Below, piece by piece: positions 51,780 to 62,000 of a stretch of 64,000 bases of DNA (position 1 is its first letter; each line of letters opens with the position of its first letter). The position numbers were made by a program, and so were the translations under genes. Source of the stretch: Chordicoccus furentiruminis (GTDB taxonomy: Bacteria; Bacillota; Clostridia; Lachnospirales; Lachnospiraceae); the NCBI RefSeq assembly GCF_019355395.1, contig NZ_CP048829.1:2707001-2771000 (forward strand), written 5' to 3'. The notes under the pieces are model-generated. The model was not told the DNA's origin. It did not search any database and saw only the letters and a list, made by a program, of their open reading frames with translations.

Positions 51780-52217
51780 GCTTCCTCACGAGGCAGTCCG
51801 GCGGGCGCCGGAGTGCTTTGCGGGTGAGGCGCATGAACGACCGGCCGCGGGCTGCATTATCAGCCGGGAGGCCGGGTACTGAAGACTGGACAGGAAAGCG
51901 AGGTGACAGCGGTATGGATACGGACCATGATCGACGATGCAGCTGCCGCCGCGGGGGTCAGTCCGCCGCTTTCTCTGTCAGAAGATTTTTCCGCGCGTGA
52001 TGACGCGCGGTTCCCTCTTCGCATACGGAAGCGCGGTCCCTGCCGGCGGTATTCGCCGTGCATGGGACCGCGTTTTGTGTCTGCAGGTCAGCCGCATGAC
52101 GCGGATCGAAAGACAGAGGCGGTCATTCGGCCGGGAACAGGCCGGCCGACTGCATGTTCATAAAGACGCACGCCGGGCGGAGCCGATCCGTCCCGGCGGA
52201 AGAAGAGAGGGAGTCCG
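51780..52217 (+). other. Long structured leader region of mgtE
   Basis: 438 bases without a supportable gene. It is G+C-rich and full of potential stems. A strong terminator lies at 52032-52077, and near the gene there are further stems (GGCCGG pairs around 52130, and CGCCGGGCGGA with TCCGTCCCGGCG at 52171-52199). mgtE is often under the M-box magnesium riboswitch. I see only loose resemblance (GGTGAGGC near 51824, and AGGTGA, GTATGGATAC and GCTGCC between 51900 and 51955), not the full M-box core. Confidence 0.5.
52032..52077 (+). terminator. Terminator in the mgtE leader region
   Basis: CGCGGTCCC (52032-52040) pairs with GGGACCGCG (52064-52072), inner CCGGCG with CGCCG, then TTTT. It could end fprA transcripts or act as an attenuator for mgtE. 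Confidence 0.85.
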
Positions 52218-53702
52218 ATGAGCGACAGAGAGAAGGAACGGGAGTCGGGGCTGGCCGCCCCGGCGGAGACAGAACAGCAGAACAGCCATGAGCATGAGGC
52301 TGAGGACTTCGAGAGGACGAGACGGCTGAAGCAGCAGATTCTCGGCCTGCTTATGAAGAAAAAATACAAGGAGCTGCGCGACGCGACCAGCGACATGCAT
52401 CCGGCCGATCTCGCGTCCGTGCTGGAAGAACTTGATGAGAACAACCGGCTGGTGGTGTTCCGGCTGCTGCGAAAGGACGCGGCGACCGAGGCGTTTACGT
52501 TTATGTCGGACGACGCCCGGTCGGAGCTGGTGGAAGGGTTCTCCGACGCCGAGATCGTCAATACGATCGAGGAGATCAGTCTGGACGACGCGGCCGACAT
52601 GCTGGAGGATATGCCTGCCAGCGTGGTGAAGCGTGTGCTGGCGAAGTCGTCAAAGAAGACAAGGGATTCGCTGAACAAGCTGCTGCATTATCCCGAGTAT
52701 TCGGCCGGCTCAATCATGACGCCCGAGTACATCCGGTTCCGGGAGAACCTCACCGTCCGTCAGGCGCTGGAGGAAATCCGGAAGCAGGGACCGGACGCCG
52801 AGACGGTGTATACCGGCTATGTGGTGGACAAAAACCGGCTGAAGGGCGTCGTCAGCGCCCGCGATCTGCTGCTCAATGATCCGGACACGCCGATCCGTGA
52901 TCTGATGGACGAGAATCTGGTCTGCGTCAAGGTGACGGACGACCAGGAGTATGTGGCGCATCAGCTCGCGAAGTACGACTTCAACGCGATGCCGGTCGTG
53001 GATGATGAGGGCATGCTGGTCGGAATCGTCACGATTGACGATGCGGTGGACGTCCTGGTGGACGAGTCCACCGAGGACATGCAGAAGATGGCCGCGATCA
53101 TCCCGGAGGACCAGACGGCAAGCTATTTCGGAACCAGCGTATGGCAGCACGCGAAGCAGCGGATTCCCTGGCTGCTGATCCTGATGCTGTCCGCTACGTT
53201 CACGGGCATGGTGACGGAGCACTACGAGGCGGCCTTCAACGCGATCCCGCTGCTGGTTTCCTTCATGCCGATGCTGATGGATACGCCGGGCAACTGCGGC
53301 AATCAGGTCTGTACGCTGATGGTGCGCGGACTGGCGCTGGGAGAAGTGACCGTCCGGGATATGGGAAGGGTAATCTGGAAGGAACTCCGGGTCGCCGCGA
53401 TCGTGGGGCTGATTCTCGGGGCCGTCAACGGCGCCCGGATTATTCTGATGTACGGCGTGTTCGCGAAGCATCCGGATCCCTATGCGTTCCGCTATGCACT
53501 CGTCGTCTCGGTGGCCCTGTTCGGAGCGATCATCATGGCGAAGCTGGTGGGAGCGGTTCTGCCGCTGTTCGCGAAGCTGATCCATCTGGATCCGGCGATT
53601 ATGGCGACGCCGTTCATCACGACCATCGTGGACGCCTGCTCGCTGATCCTGTATTTCCATATCGCGGAGACGATTTTCGCGGCGGAAATCGGCGCGGTAT
53701 AA
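52218..53702 (+). CDS. mgtE: Magnesium transporter MgtE
   Basis: A 494-residue Mg2+ channel. N-terminal cytosolic domain (about 35-165) with MHPADLASVLEELDENNR, two CBS domains (about 165-290; SAGSIMTPEYIRF and FNAMPVVDDEGMLVGIV) that sense Mg2+, and a membrane domain of five segments (about 310-494) with SFMPMLMDTPGNCGNQ. A charged 30-residue N-terminal tail precedes. Ribosome site GAGAGGGAG. Long leader upstream. Confidence 0.95.
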   Translation: MSDREKERESGLAAPAETEQQNSHEHEAEDFERTRRLKQQILGLLMKKKYKELRDATSDMHPADLASVLEELDENNRLVVFRLLRKDAATEAFTFMSDDARSELVEGFSDAEIVNTIEEISLDDAADMLEDMPASVVKRVLAKSSKKTRDSLNKLLHYPEYSAGSIMTPEYIRFRENLTVRQALEEIRKQGPDAETVYTGYVVDKNRLKGVVSARDLLLNDPDTPIRDLMDENLVCVKVTDDQEYVAHQLAKYDFNAMPVVDDEGMLVGIVTIDDAVDVLVDESTEDMQKMAAIIPEDQTASYFGTSVWQHAKQRIPWLLILMLSATFTGMVTEHYEAAFNAIPLLVSFMPMLMDTPGNCGNQVCTLMVRGLALGEVTVRDMGRVIWKELRVAAIVGLILGAVNGARIILMYGVFAKHPDPYAFRYALVVSVALFGAIIMAKLVGAVLPLFAKLIHLDPAIMATPFITTIVDACSLILYFHIAETIFAAEIGAV

Positions 53703-53852
53703 GGGTTCGGACCGGACCGGCGTATGAGGGCCCGGGACATGAAACGGTCCGGGTGAAGCAGCCGCGGAGAGGGCGTGCGGCGGAGAGCGGAGCGGCCCGG
53801 AGCAGATGCTTCTTCCGGAATCCGGGAGATCGAAGAGGAGAGATTTGCTTTC

Positions 53853-54797
53853 ATGAAGGACCTGATGTTCAGTCTCAACGCGACGGTGCCGGTTTTTCTT
53901 CTCATGGTGCTGGGATGCATGATGCGCCGGTCCGGGCTCATCAGCGCGCGTTTTGCCGCGTCGATGAATACCTTCGTCTTCAAGGTGGCCCTGCCGGTCA
54001 ATTTATTCGCCGAGCTGTACGGCGTGAACATCCGGAAGCTGTGGGACGGGGGATACGTGCTGTTCTGCTTCGCCGCGACGCTGTTGTCCGCCGGGATTGC
54101 ACTGGCTGTTTCCTTTCTGTTCCGTGAACGGTCGGTCCGCGGAGAGTTCGTACAGGGCGCGTACCGGGGCAGCGCCTCCCTGCTCGGTATGGCCTATATC
54201 GAGAACATCTACAGGGACGGATCGGTCGGCACGCTGATGATGCTGGGCTGTGTGCCCATCTACAACATCATCGCCGTCGCAGTGCTTTCCCTGATGAATC
54301 CGGACGGCGGGAAGATGGACGGAAACAGGATGCGCCGCACGCTTGCCGGGATCCTGACAAATCCGATTATCTGGGGCATTCTGCTGGGCTTTGCATGGGC
54401 GCTGTCCGGCCTTCCGATGCCGGAGATACCGGCGAAGACGATCGATTACATCGGACGGATGGCCTCGCCGATGGGACTTCTCGCGCTCGGAGCCAGCCTT
54501 GACTTTCAGGCGATCGGGAAGCAGATGAAGCCGATCCTCACGGCCTCTTTCCTCAGGCTGATCGGGTTCTGCGCGATTACGTCGCTGATGGCGGTTCACT
54601 TCGGCTACCGGGACCAGAAACTGGTCGCTTCCGTCATTATGTCGGGATCAGCCGCGACGGTGGCAGGCTATGTGATGGCGAAGAATATGGGGTATCGCGG
54701 AGCGGTGTCGTCCGGCATCGTGATGGTGACGACGGTGATGAGCTCCTTCACGCTCACATTCTGGCTGTGGCTGTTCCGCTCGCTTGGTTATATCTGA
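53853..54797 (+). CDS. AEC family (auxin efflux carrier-like) transporter
   Basis: A 314-residue permease with about ten hydrophobic segments, starting MKDLMFSLNATVPVFLLMVLG and containing FKVALPVNLFAELYG, NPIIWGILLGFAWALSGLPMP and MSGSAATVAGYVMA. Bacterial members export or import organic acids such as malate; substrate here unknown. GAGGAG precedes the ATG. A terminator follows. Confidence 0.88.
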   Translation: MKDLMFSLNATVPVFLLMVLGCMMRRSGLISARFAASMNTFVFKVALPVNLFAELYGVNIRKLWDGGYVLFCFAATLLSAGIALAVSFLFRERSVRGEFVQGAYRGSASLLGMAYIENIYRDGSVGTLMMLGCVPIYNIIAVAVLSLMNPDGGKMDGNRMRRTLAGILTNPIIWGILLGFAWALSGLPMPEIPAKTIDYIGRMASPMGLLALGASLDFQAIGKQMKPILTASFLRLIGFCAITSLMAVHFGYRDQKLVASVIMSGSAATVAGYVMAKNMGYRGAVSSGIVMVTTVMSSFTLTFWLWLFRSLGYI

Positions 54798-54807
54798 AGG
54801 AAAGGAA

Positions 54808-54844
54808 CGGAGGCGCGACGGGAGATTCCGGCGCGCCTCCGTTT
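54808..54844 (+). terminator. Terminator of the AEC transporter gene
   Basis: CGGAGGCGCG (54808-54817) pairs with CGCGCCTCCG (54832-54841), followed by TTT. Confidence 0.82.
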
Positions 54845-54890
54845 GACGATCCGCCATTCCCGCACGGAAAAGCGGGAGGAAGGAGGTACT

Positions 54891-55550
54891 ATGAGTCTGG
54901 CATCCGTTCTGTTTCTCGCGGTATATCTGCTGCTCTCGGCAGTCTACGTGGCCGGCGTCTTCGCCGGAAAGGAAGAAATGATCCGGAACCGGATCAAGCC
55001 GCTGCTGATGCCTTCCCTTCTCGTGTTCTATCTCTCCGCGGCGCATCCGGCGGAGCCTCTGGTGATCTGGGCGCTTGCCCTCGGATTCCTCGGAGACGTC
55101 CTGCTGATGAGCAGCCGGCTTGCGCTGCTGGCTCTCGGATGCGTCAGCTTTCTGGGCGGACATCTATGCTATGCGGCTGTGTTTGCGGGGCGGATTACGT
55201 GGAGCGGATTTCATCCGGTGATGGCGGTTCTTGCCGTCTATCTCGTGGCGGCGGTGCTGGCGGTCAGAAAGCTTTGGCCGGCGATGGATATCGGACCGGG
55301 ACGCGGAGTCTGTCTGATCCCTGTGCTCGCCTACATGGCGGCGATCGTGACGATGAGCTTTCTCGCCGTTTTGTACGCCGCGCTGGGCGGCCGTCCGGGC
55401 GGAGCCGTCTCCGCGGCCGGCTCGCTGCTGTTCATCGTGTCGGACACCGTGCTTGCCTTCGGGTTCTTTCTTAAGACGTCACAGAAGGCGGTGATGCCGA
55501 CTTATCTCGCGGCCCAGATGATGATCGTCGCAGGCTTTCTTGCCGGATGA
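54891..55550 (+). CDS. YhhN/TMEM86-family membrane protein (lysoplasmalogenase-like)
   Basis: A 219-residue polytopic protein. KPLLMPSLLVFYL, ALGFLGDVLLM, FLGGHLCYAAVF and GSLLFIVSDTVLAFGFF correspond to the conserved family positions. Animal TMEM86B cleaves lysoplasmalogen; many clostridia make plasmalogens, so a similar activity is possible but unproven. AAGGAGGTACT precedes ATG 54891. Confidence 0.85.
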   Translation: MSLASVLFLAVYLLLSAVYVAGVFAGKEEMIRNRIKPLLMPSLLVFYLSAAHPAEPLVIWALALGFLGDVLLMSSRLALLALGCVSFLGGHLCYAAVFAGRITWSGFHPVMAVLAVYLVAAVLAVRKLWPAMDIGPGRGVCLIPVLAYMAAIVTMSFLAVLYAALGGRPGGAVSAAGSLLFIVSDTVLAFGFFLKTSQKAVMPTYLAAQMMIVAGFLAG

Positions 55551-55742
55551 CGGGAAGAAGACGCAGAGAGGCGTATCCTGTTCGCACTGCTGCCGTAAGG
55601 TGCGGGTCACGCGGAACCGGAGCGCGCCGGACGAAGCCGCGGATGTTTTCAACCTGCCGGCTTTGTGGTAAAGTAGGGCATATGAGCTCCGGAGGCGGCC
55701 TTCTGACAGCCCCGGGCATCGAGAAGAAAAAGGGGAAGAACA

Positions 55743-56879
55743 ATGCAGATCGAAAACTCAGAACAGATCCGACAGAGGATCGGCCGGCTTATCGCCGACC
55801 GGAATCTGAATGTGAATATGAACCGCACGCTGGCCGCTGCCGTCAACGGGAGCAGACCGCCGGAAAATCTCGCGGAGATCGATGAGACGGCGGAGCGGTA
55901 CCGTCAGGGCATGAAGGAGAAGAAGGTCGATCTCACGCCGGAGGAGGCAAGAGTGATGACGATCCTGATGGGCCTCGTCAAAGACCGGTATGCGGACCTG
56001 TTCAAAAATGCCGCTGACGAGAATTATGTGATGGCCTGCATCGCGAAATTCAGCCGCTGGTTCACGAAGGATACGTTTGCGGAGAACCCGTTCCTTAAGA
56101 AGATCCGTCTGGAGAATGTCGGCGCCGGTGATTACCGCATCGGCCAGATCGCGTTCCTGCCGGGACAGCTTTTCGTCTATAACACCCCGAAGCGAGGACC
56201 GCTGCGCGCCATCGACATGCCGCGTATCGCCGCGTTCAACGAGGAAGTACGCTTTCCTGCCATCCTGAAGGAGAGACGGGCCGTGAAGGCGGTGACGCCC
56301 AACGAGATCCTGACCATCGACCCTCATATCCGGGCGGCGAAGGGAAACGTACTGGCTCTCGGCTGCGGAATGGGCTATTTCGCTTATATGGCTTCGCTGA
56401 AGGAAAATGTGAAGACGGTGACGGTGGTGGAGAAGGATCCGGCGATTCTCGAGATCTTCGAGGATCACCTGCTTCCCCAGATGGAGACGAAGGACAAGAT
56501 CACGGTGATGGAGGACGATCCGGTGGACTTCGTCAGCGATCTGGACGACGGTATTTACGACCGGTGCTTCTCCAACTACGGAGATCTGGACGGGTATCTG
56601 GCGCTGGTGAAGGCGTGCCACCGCTTCAGGGAGATGAAGACGACCTACTGGCTGGAGGACGCTTTCTGCACCAATCTGGTCACCTACGTCTATCTGGTGA
56701 TCCTGAACAGCTTCTACAAGGCGGCGGGGCTTAAGGAACTGGACTTCTCAAAGGCGCCGGAGGGGGAGAAGAAACGGTTCGCGATGATCGATCAGCTTCT
56801 TGCCAATGCATCGGTGGAACGGCCGGAGCAGATCGACTCCTATATGGATCCGGCCAATCTCGTCTATCTGCTGCGCTGA
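55743..56879 (+). CDS. Methyltransferase-fold protein of unknown function
   Basis: A 378-residue protein with a central Rossmann methyltransferase-type domain: SAM-motif I VLALGCGMGYFAYMASL near residue 205, acidic motif II VTVVEKDPAILEIFEDHLL, and ITVMEDDPVDFV. The N-terminal 190 residues are helical and unfamiliar; a SPSG-type catalytic motif is not seen. It resembles the SAM-binding core of spermidine synthase-like proteins, but activity is not predictable. A stop is followed by a very long terminator hairpin. Confidence 0.7.
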   Translation: MQIENSEQIRQRIGRLIADRNLNVNMNRTLAAAVNGSRPPENLAEIDETAERYRQGMKEKKVDLTPEEARVMTILMGLVKDRYADLFKNAADENYVMACIAKFSRWFTKDTFAENPFLKKIRLENVGAGDYRIGQIAFLPGQLFVYNTPKRGPLRAIDMPRIAAFNEEVRFPAILKERRAVKAVTPNEILTIDPHIRAAKGNVLALGCGMGYFAYMASLKENVKTVTVVEKDPAILEIFEDHLLPQMETKDKITVMEDDPVDFVSDLDDGIYDRCFSNYGDLDGYLALVKACHRFREMKTTYWLEDAFCTNLVTYVYLVILNSFYKAAGLKELDFSKAPEGEKKRFAMIDQLLANASVERPEQIDSYMDPANLVYLLR

Positions 56880-56891
56880 GCGGCGGACGGG

Positions 56892-56950
56892 GACAATAAG
56901 GGGGGCGGCGCGTCTGACGTCTTGGTCAGATGCGCCGCCCCCTTATTGTC
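56892..56950. terminator. Very long bidirectional terminator hairpin
   Basis: Arms 56892-56918 and 56925-56950 form a 26-base-pair stem with one bulged G and one G-U pair around a six-base loop. A/T-rich outer ends serve as U runs on both strands. It separates the convergent methyltransferase-like and YheO-like genes. Confidence 0.88.
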
Positions 56951-56971
56951 TATGCGTCCGTCAGTGCCGTC

Positions 56972-57613
56972 TCATGATTCCTGCTTCGCCTCGTCCAGGT
57001 AGCTGTAGAGCGTGTATTTCGAGATACCGAAAACCTGACAGATCTTCGGTCCGGACTTGGTGATCAGAAAAGCGCCTCTGTCGTTCAGAAAGCGGATCGC
57101 GCGGACCTTTTCATCCTTTGACATCAGGGCGACGGGCTTTCCCACCAGTGAGATGCTCTGCTGGATCAGCGTGTCCAGCAGGTCGGTGACGCTGGTCGTG
57201 ATCTGTTCGGGCTCGACGCCCGGGACGTCCAGCGCATGGTAGGCGTGGAGGTACTGCTCCATCGCCATCGTCAGCGTGATGTCCGTGTTGATGCCGAGGA
57301 TGCCGATCACCTCGCCCTTGTTTCCGCGGAGATAGATGGTGCTGGATTTCAGAAGTTTGCCGGTCTCTGTCTTCGTGAGGTACGAGAGACGGTCGGTGAG
57401 ACGGTCCGGATCGGAACGGAGAGCCTCGATGACGACCTTTGACGGGCCGTCGCCGATCTTGCGTCCGGTGATTTCTCCGTGCTCGATGGCGACGATGGAA
57501 TGCTCGGGATCCCGGGCCCGGAGATCATGCACGACGAGTTCGGTGGAAGGGCCGAAATGATCGGCCAGATCATGGATCAGACGGGCGTAATAGCGGATAT
57601 CCGGTGCATTCAT
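56972..57613 (-). CDS. YheO-like PAS/HTH transcriptional regulator
   Basis: A 213-residue regulator: N-terminal YheO PAS-like domain (about 10-120) with LADHFGPSTELVVHDLR and YLRGNKGEVIGILGINTDIT, and a C-terminal HTH (about 155-208) ending FGISKYTLYSYLDEAKQ. It is divergent from ssnA across 132 bases, so it probably controls the molybdenum hydroxylase operon; a purine-related ligand is possible but inferred. Confidence 0.87.
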   Translation of the reverse strand: MNAPDIRYYARLIHDLADHFGPSTELVVHDLRARDPEHSIVAIEHGEITGRKIGDGPSKVVIEALRSDPDRLTDRLSYLTKTETGKLLKSSTIYLRGNKGEVIGILGINTDITLTMAMEQYLHAYHALDVPGVEPEQITTSVTDLLDTLIQQSISLVGKPVALMSKDEKVRAIRFLNDRGAFLITKSGPKICQVFGISKYTLYSYLDEAKQES

Positions 57614-57676
57614 ACGAGGCCCCCTTACACTTTTTTAGGTTCGATAACAATTTAACAACTTTCGGCTCAAAATGCA

Positions 57677-57712
57677 ATGACTATTCAAGCTGACAGATAT
57701 ATAATGAATAGT
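57677..57712 (+). promoter_or_regulatory. ssnA promoter with inverted repeat
   Basis: ATGACT (57677-57682), 17-base spacer, perfect TATAAT (57700-57705). ACTATTC (57680-57686) and GAATAGT (57706-57712) form a perfect 7-base inverted repeat spaced by 19 bases that flanks the promoter; it is a candidate operator for the divergent YheO-like regulator. Confidence 0.7.
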
Positions 57713-57745
57713 ACCAGAATAAATCGGAAAAAGGAGGGATGAATT

Positions 57746-59086
57746 ATGCTGATGCTTGGCAATGGCATGGTCTTGACACGAGATCCGGAAAACCCGTTCT
57801 TACGCGACGGCGCCGTGGTGATGGACGGCGATACCATCCGCGAGGTCGGGGATTCCGGGACGATGCGGAAGAAGTATCCTGATGCGGAGTTTGTCGACGC
57901 GAAGGGTCAGGTCATCATGCCCGGCTTCATCAACGCGCACACCCACATCTACAGCGGTCTCGCACGGGGACTCTCCATCGAGGGCAACAATCCGACCAAC
58001 TTCTTCGAGGTGCTGGACGGGACGTGGTGGGCCATTGACCGGAAGCTGACCCTTGACGGCACCCGCGCCAGTGCCTACGCGACGATTCTCGACTGCATCC
58101 GGGACGGCGTGACGACGATCTTTGACCACCACGCTTCCTTCTGCGAGATTCCCGGCTCTCTCTTCGCGATCCGGGACGTGGCGAAGGAACTCGGGATGAG
58201 GGCCTGTCTCTGCTATGAGGTTTCCGAGCGGGACGGCGAGGAGAAGTGCGATCAGGCGATCCGGGAGAACGCGGAGTTCGCACGCTGGGCTGCGAAGGAG
58301 GACGATGACATGATCCGCGCGATGTTCGGCGGGCACGCGCTCTTCACCATCTCCGACCGGACCTTCCGGAAAATGGTCGAGGCCAACGACGGACTCACCG
58401 GCTTCCACATCCATGTCTCGGAAGGAATGAACGACGTCTGGGACAGCCTCCGGAACTACGGCTGCCGGCCGGTTGAAAGGCTGCTTGACAACGACATCCT
58501 CGGACCGCGGACGCTGCTTGGCCACTGCATCCATGTGAACGGAGCCGAGATGGATATCATCCGCGAGACCGGGACGATGGTGGTCAACAACCCTGAGTCG
58601 AATATGGGAAATGCAGTCGGCTGCGCGCCGGTCCTGCAGATGATGAAGAAGGGCATCCTCGTCGGTATGGGAACGGACGCCTACACACACGATATGCTGG
58701 AGTCGCTGAAGGTCTTCCTCATCATCCAGCGGCACAACGCGGGACTTCCGAACGTGGGATTCGGGGAAGGAACGAAGATGCTCTTCGAGAACAACCGGAT
58801 CATCGCCTCAAAGTATTTCAAGAAACCGCTCGGCATCCTGAAGCCGGGAGCGGCCGCGGATGTCATCGTGATGGACTACCGTCCGTTCACACCGTTCTCG
58901 GACGCCAACGCGGACGGCCATATGCTGTTCGGTATGATGGGAAAGAACTGCCGCACGACGATTATCAACGGGCGCGTTCTCTATAAGGACCGCGAATTTG
59001 TGAATATCGACGAGGATAAGATCAACAACTGGACCATGGAGCAGGCGAAGAAGCTCTGGGGGAGCCTGAACCGCCGGACGTACTGA
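57746..59086 (+). CDS. ssnA: SsnA-type aminohydrolase
   Basis: A 446-residue amidohydrolase of the SsnA group. Metal ligands in MPGFINAHTHIYSG, FHIHVSEG, LGHCIHVNG and MGTDAYTHDM. Relatives deaminate chlorohydrolase- or guanine-type substrates; SsnA occurs next to ygfK and Se-dependent Mo hydroxylases and probably deaminates a purine or similar heterocycle. AAAAAGGAGGG precedes ATG 57746. First gene of the cluster; ygfK starts 12 bases later. Confidence 0.93.
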   Translation: MLMLGNGMVLTRDPENPFLRDGAVVMDGDTIREVGDSGTMRKKYPDAEFVDAKGQVIMPGFINAHTHIYSGLARGLSIEGNNPTNFFEVLDGTWWAIDRKLTLDGTRASAYATILDCIRDGVTTIFDHHASFCEIPGSLFAIRDVAKELGMRACLCYEVSERDGEEKCDQAIRENAEFARWAAKEDDDMIRAMFGGHALFTISDRTFRKMVEANDGLTGFHIHVSEGMNDVWDSLRNYGCRPVERLLDNDILGPRTLLGHCIHVNGAEMDIIRETGTMVVNNPESNMGNAVGCAPVLQMMKKGILVGMGTDAYTHDMLESLKVFLIIQRHNAGLPNVGFGEGTKMLFENNRIIASKYFKKPLGILKPGAAADVIVMDYRPFTPFSDANADGHMLFGMMGKNCRTTIINGRVLYKDREFVNIDEDKINNWTMEQAKKLWGSLNRRTY

Positions 59087-59098
59087 GGAGGATATGAG

Positions 59099-62000
59099 AT
59101 GAGTGACGTGATGAGACCGATTCCCTATCCGCAGCTGCTGGACTGGGTGCTCACGGAATACAGGAACGAAGGGAGTATCTTCGGCGTCTCGAAGATCATA
59201 CGTCATACCGACGGGTGCGCGCTGAGTCTTTTCGGTGAGAAGACGGAGGCGCCCTTCGGGCCGGCGGCCGGACCCAACACCCAGCTGGCGCAGAATATCG
59301 TAGCGGCCTATGCGGCCGGCGCACGGTTCTTCGAGCTGAAGACCGTGCAGAAGATGGATGGCCGCGAGCTGGCGGCCTGCGTGCCGAAGCCCTGCATCGC
59401 CGCCGGCGACGAGGGCTACAACTGCGAGTGGTCGACGGAGCTGACAGTGGAGCAGGCATATGAGGAGTATGTGAAGGCCTGGTTCCTCTGCAAGGTTCTG
59501 GCGAAGGAGCTGGGACTGGGCGATCCGGACGGCTTTATCTTCAATATGTCCGCCGGTTATGATCTGGACGGAATCCGGACGCCCAAGATTGACGCTTTCA
59601 TCGAGGGAATGAAGGACGCCTCGGCCCGTCCGGTCTTCGCGGAGTGCCGGGAGGCGACGCGAAAGGCCGTGCAGGAAGGACGGCTTGAGCGGGTGGACGA
59701 GTCGTTTGCGGACTGCATTTCCCCGCATATATCCCGTTCCATCACCGAATCGACGCTGCACGGATGTCCGCCGGCCGAGATCGAGCGGATTGCCACCTAT
59801 CTGCTGGAGGAGAAGGGGCTTCATACTTTTATCAAATGCAATCCGACGCTGCTCGGCTATGACTTTGCCCGGACGACCCTGGACCGGCTCGGATTCGATT
59901 ACGTCGCGTTTGACGACCACCATTTCCGGGAGGACCTGCAGTGGGGCGACGCCGTTCCGATGCTTCAGAGGCTGACGGAGCTTGGCAGGAAGCTTCAGCT
60001 GACATTCGGTGTGAAGCTGACGAATACATTCCCGGTGGACGTGAAGGCCGGCGAGCTTCCGAGCCAGGAGATGTATATGTCGGGACGCAGCCTGTTTCCG
60101 CTGACGATCGAGCTGGCGAGAAGAATCAGCGAAGCCTTCGGAGGTCAGATGAGGATCAGCTTTTCCGGCGGCGCTGACGCAGGTAATCTGGCGGCGCTGA
60201 CCGGCGCGGGTATCTGGCCGGTGACGATGGCGACCAATCTGCTGAAGCCGGGCGGCTATCAGCGCCTGAGCCAGATGGCTTCTCTGACGCAGAAGCTCAC
60301 TGCGGAACAGAACGGGTCCGCTGTGTTTGGCGGCGTCGACACGGCGGCGGTGGCTGCGCTGGCGGAGGACGCGCTGACAAATCCCCGGTACCGGAAGCCG
60401 GTGAAGGGAACGCCGGACCGGAAGTCGGAGGAGCCGCTTCCGCTGATGGACTGCTTCATCGCGCCCTGCCGCACGGGATGCCCGATCCGTCAGGATATTC
60501 CGGCCTATCTCCACGCGCTGGAGGAGGGACGGAACGAGGACGCGCTGAAAATCATTCTTTCCCGGAATCCGCTGCCCTTTACGACCGGCACGATCTGCCC
60601 GCATACCTGCACCGACCGCTGCATGCGGAGCCACTACGAGGAGGGCGTGCATATCCGCAGGATGAAGCTTTTTGCGGCTGAGACAGCATTTCAGACCGTG
60701 AAGCCCTCGATCCGGCCGAAGCCCGCGCGGACCGGACGGCGGATCGCCGTGGTCGGCGGAGGCCCGGCCGGGCTGGCCGCGGCGTCTTTCCTCGCACGGG
60801 AAGGATTTCCGGTCACGGTCTTCGAAAAAAGAGAGCAGGCAGGCGGCGTGCCGCGATGGGCGATTCCGGCGTTCCGGATTTCATCCGGCGCGATCGACCG
60901 GGATGTGGAGCTGGCGCTTTCTTTCGGGGCGGAGATCCGGACCGGACGGGAGGTCTCGTCCGTCGCGGAGCTGAAGGCGGAGGGATTTACGGATGTGATC
61001 GTATCCTGCGGCGCGTGGGCGCCCGGACGCAAGGTTCTCCCGGACGGCGCGGATCTCGACGCGCTGACGTTCCTTGTGAAGGCGAAGGAGGATCCGGCGG
61101 GACTTCAGACCGGCGAGGACGTCGTGGTCGTCGGCGGCGGCAACACGGCGATGGACGTGGCGCGCGCCGCGGCGCATCTTCCCGGCGTGAAGCATGTCCG
61201 CCTTGTTTACCGCCGGACGAAACGGTATATGCCGGCCGATGAGGAAGAGCTTCAGGCGGCGGTCGCGGACGGCGTGGAGTTCCATGAGCTTCTGTCGCCG
61301 GTGTCCCTTGCGGACGGAGTCCTGACACTGGACGTGATGAAGCTGGGCGATCCGGATGCGTCCGGACGCCGCGCTCCGGTTTCATCGGGCGTGACGGTCC
61401 GGATGGCAGCGTCCTGCGTGATCTCTGCGGTAGGCGAACGGGTGGATGCATCTTTGCTGAGAGACGCAGGCGCTGAACTGGACGCCCGGGGTCTTCCGGT
61501 GACGGATGCGTGGAACCGGACCACGGTGCCTCATCTCTATGCGGCCGGAGACGGCCGGAGGGGCCCGGCGACGGTGGTGAAGGCTATCGCCGACGCCCAG
61601 CGGGCGGCTGCCGCCATCTGTGCGGAGGCGGACGGCGTGACAGAGGAAGAGGCGGACCGGAATCTGTTCGGCGCCTTTGAGGAAGACAACGCCTCACTTC
61701 CGGCTGAAGAGGCGAAGGCAAGAAAGGGACGGATCGAGCCGGATACCACGGCGCTGCCGGACCGGCGGTGCCTCGGCTGCGCCGGTGTCTGCGAGGTCTG
61801 CACGGACGTCTGCCCGAACCGGGCCAACATTGCAGTCCGTGTGCCGGGCCTTTCGGAGGAGCAGATCCTTCATATCGACGGGATGTGCAACGAGTGCGGC
61901 AACTGTGCGGTCTTCTGTCCGCATACGGGCCGTCCGTACCGGGATAAGCTGACGCTGTACTGGACGGAGGAGGATTTCCTGAATTCGGAGAACACCGGAT

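Noticed and set aside
58808-60652. Long minus-strand open frame opposite ssnA and ygfK
   Set aside because: Covers two well-supported genes and has no protein-like features.
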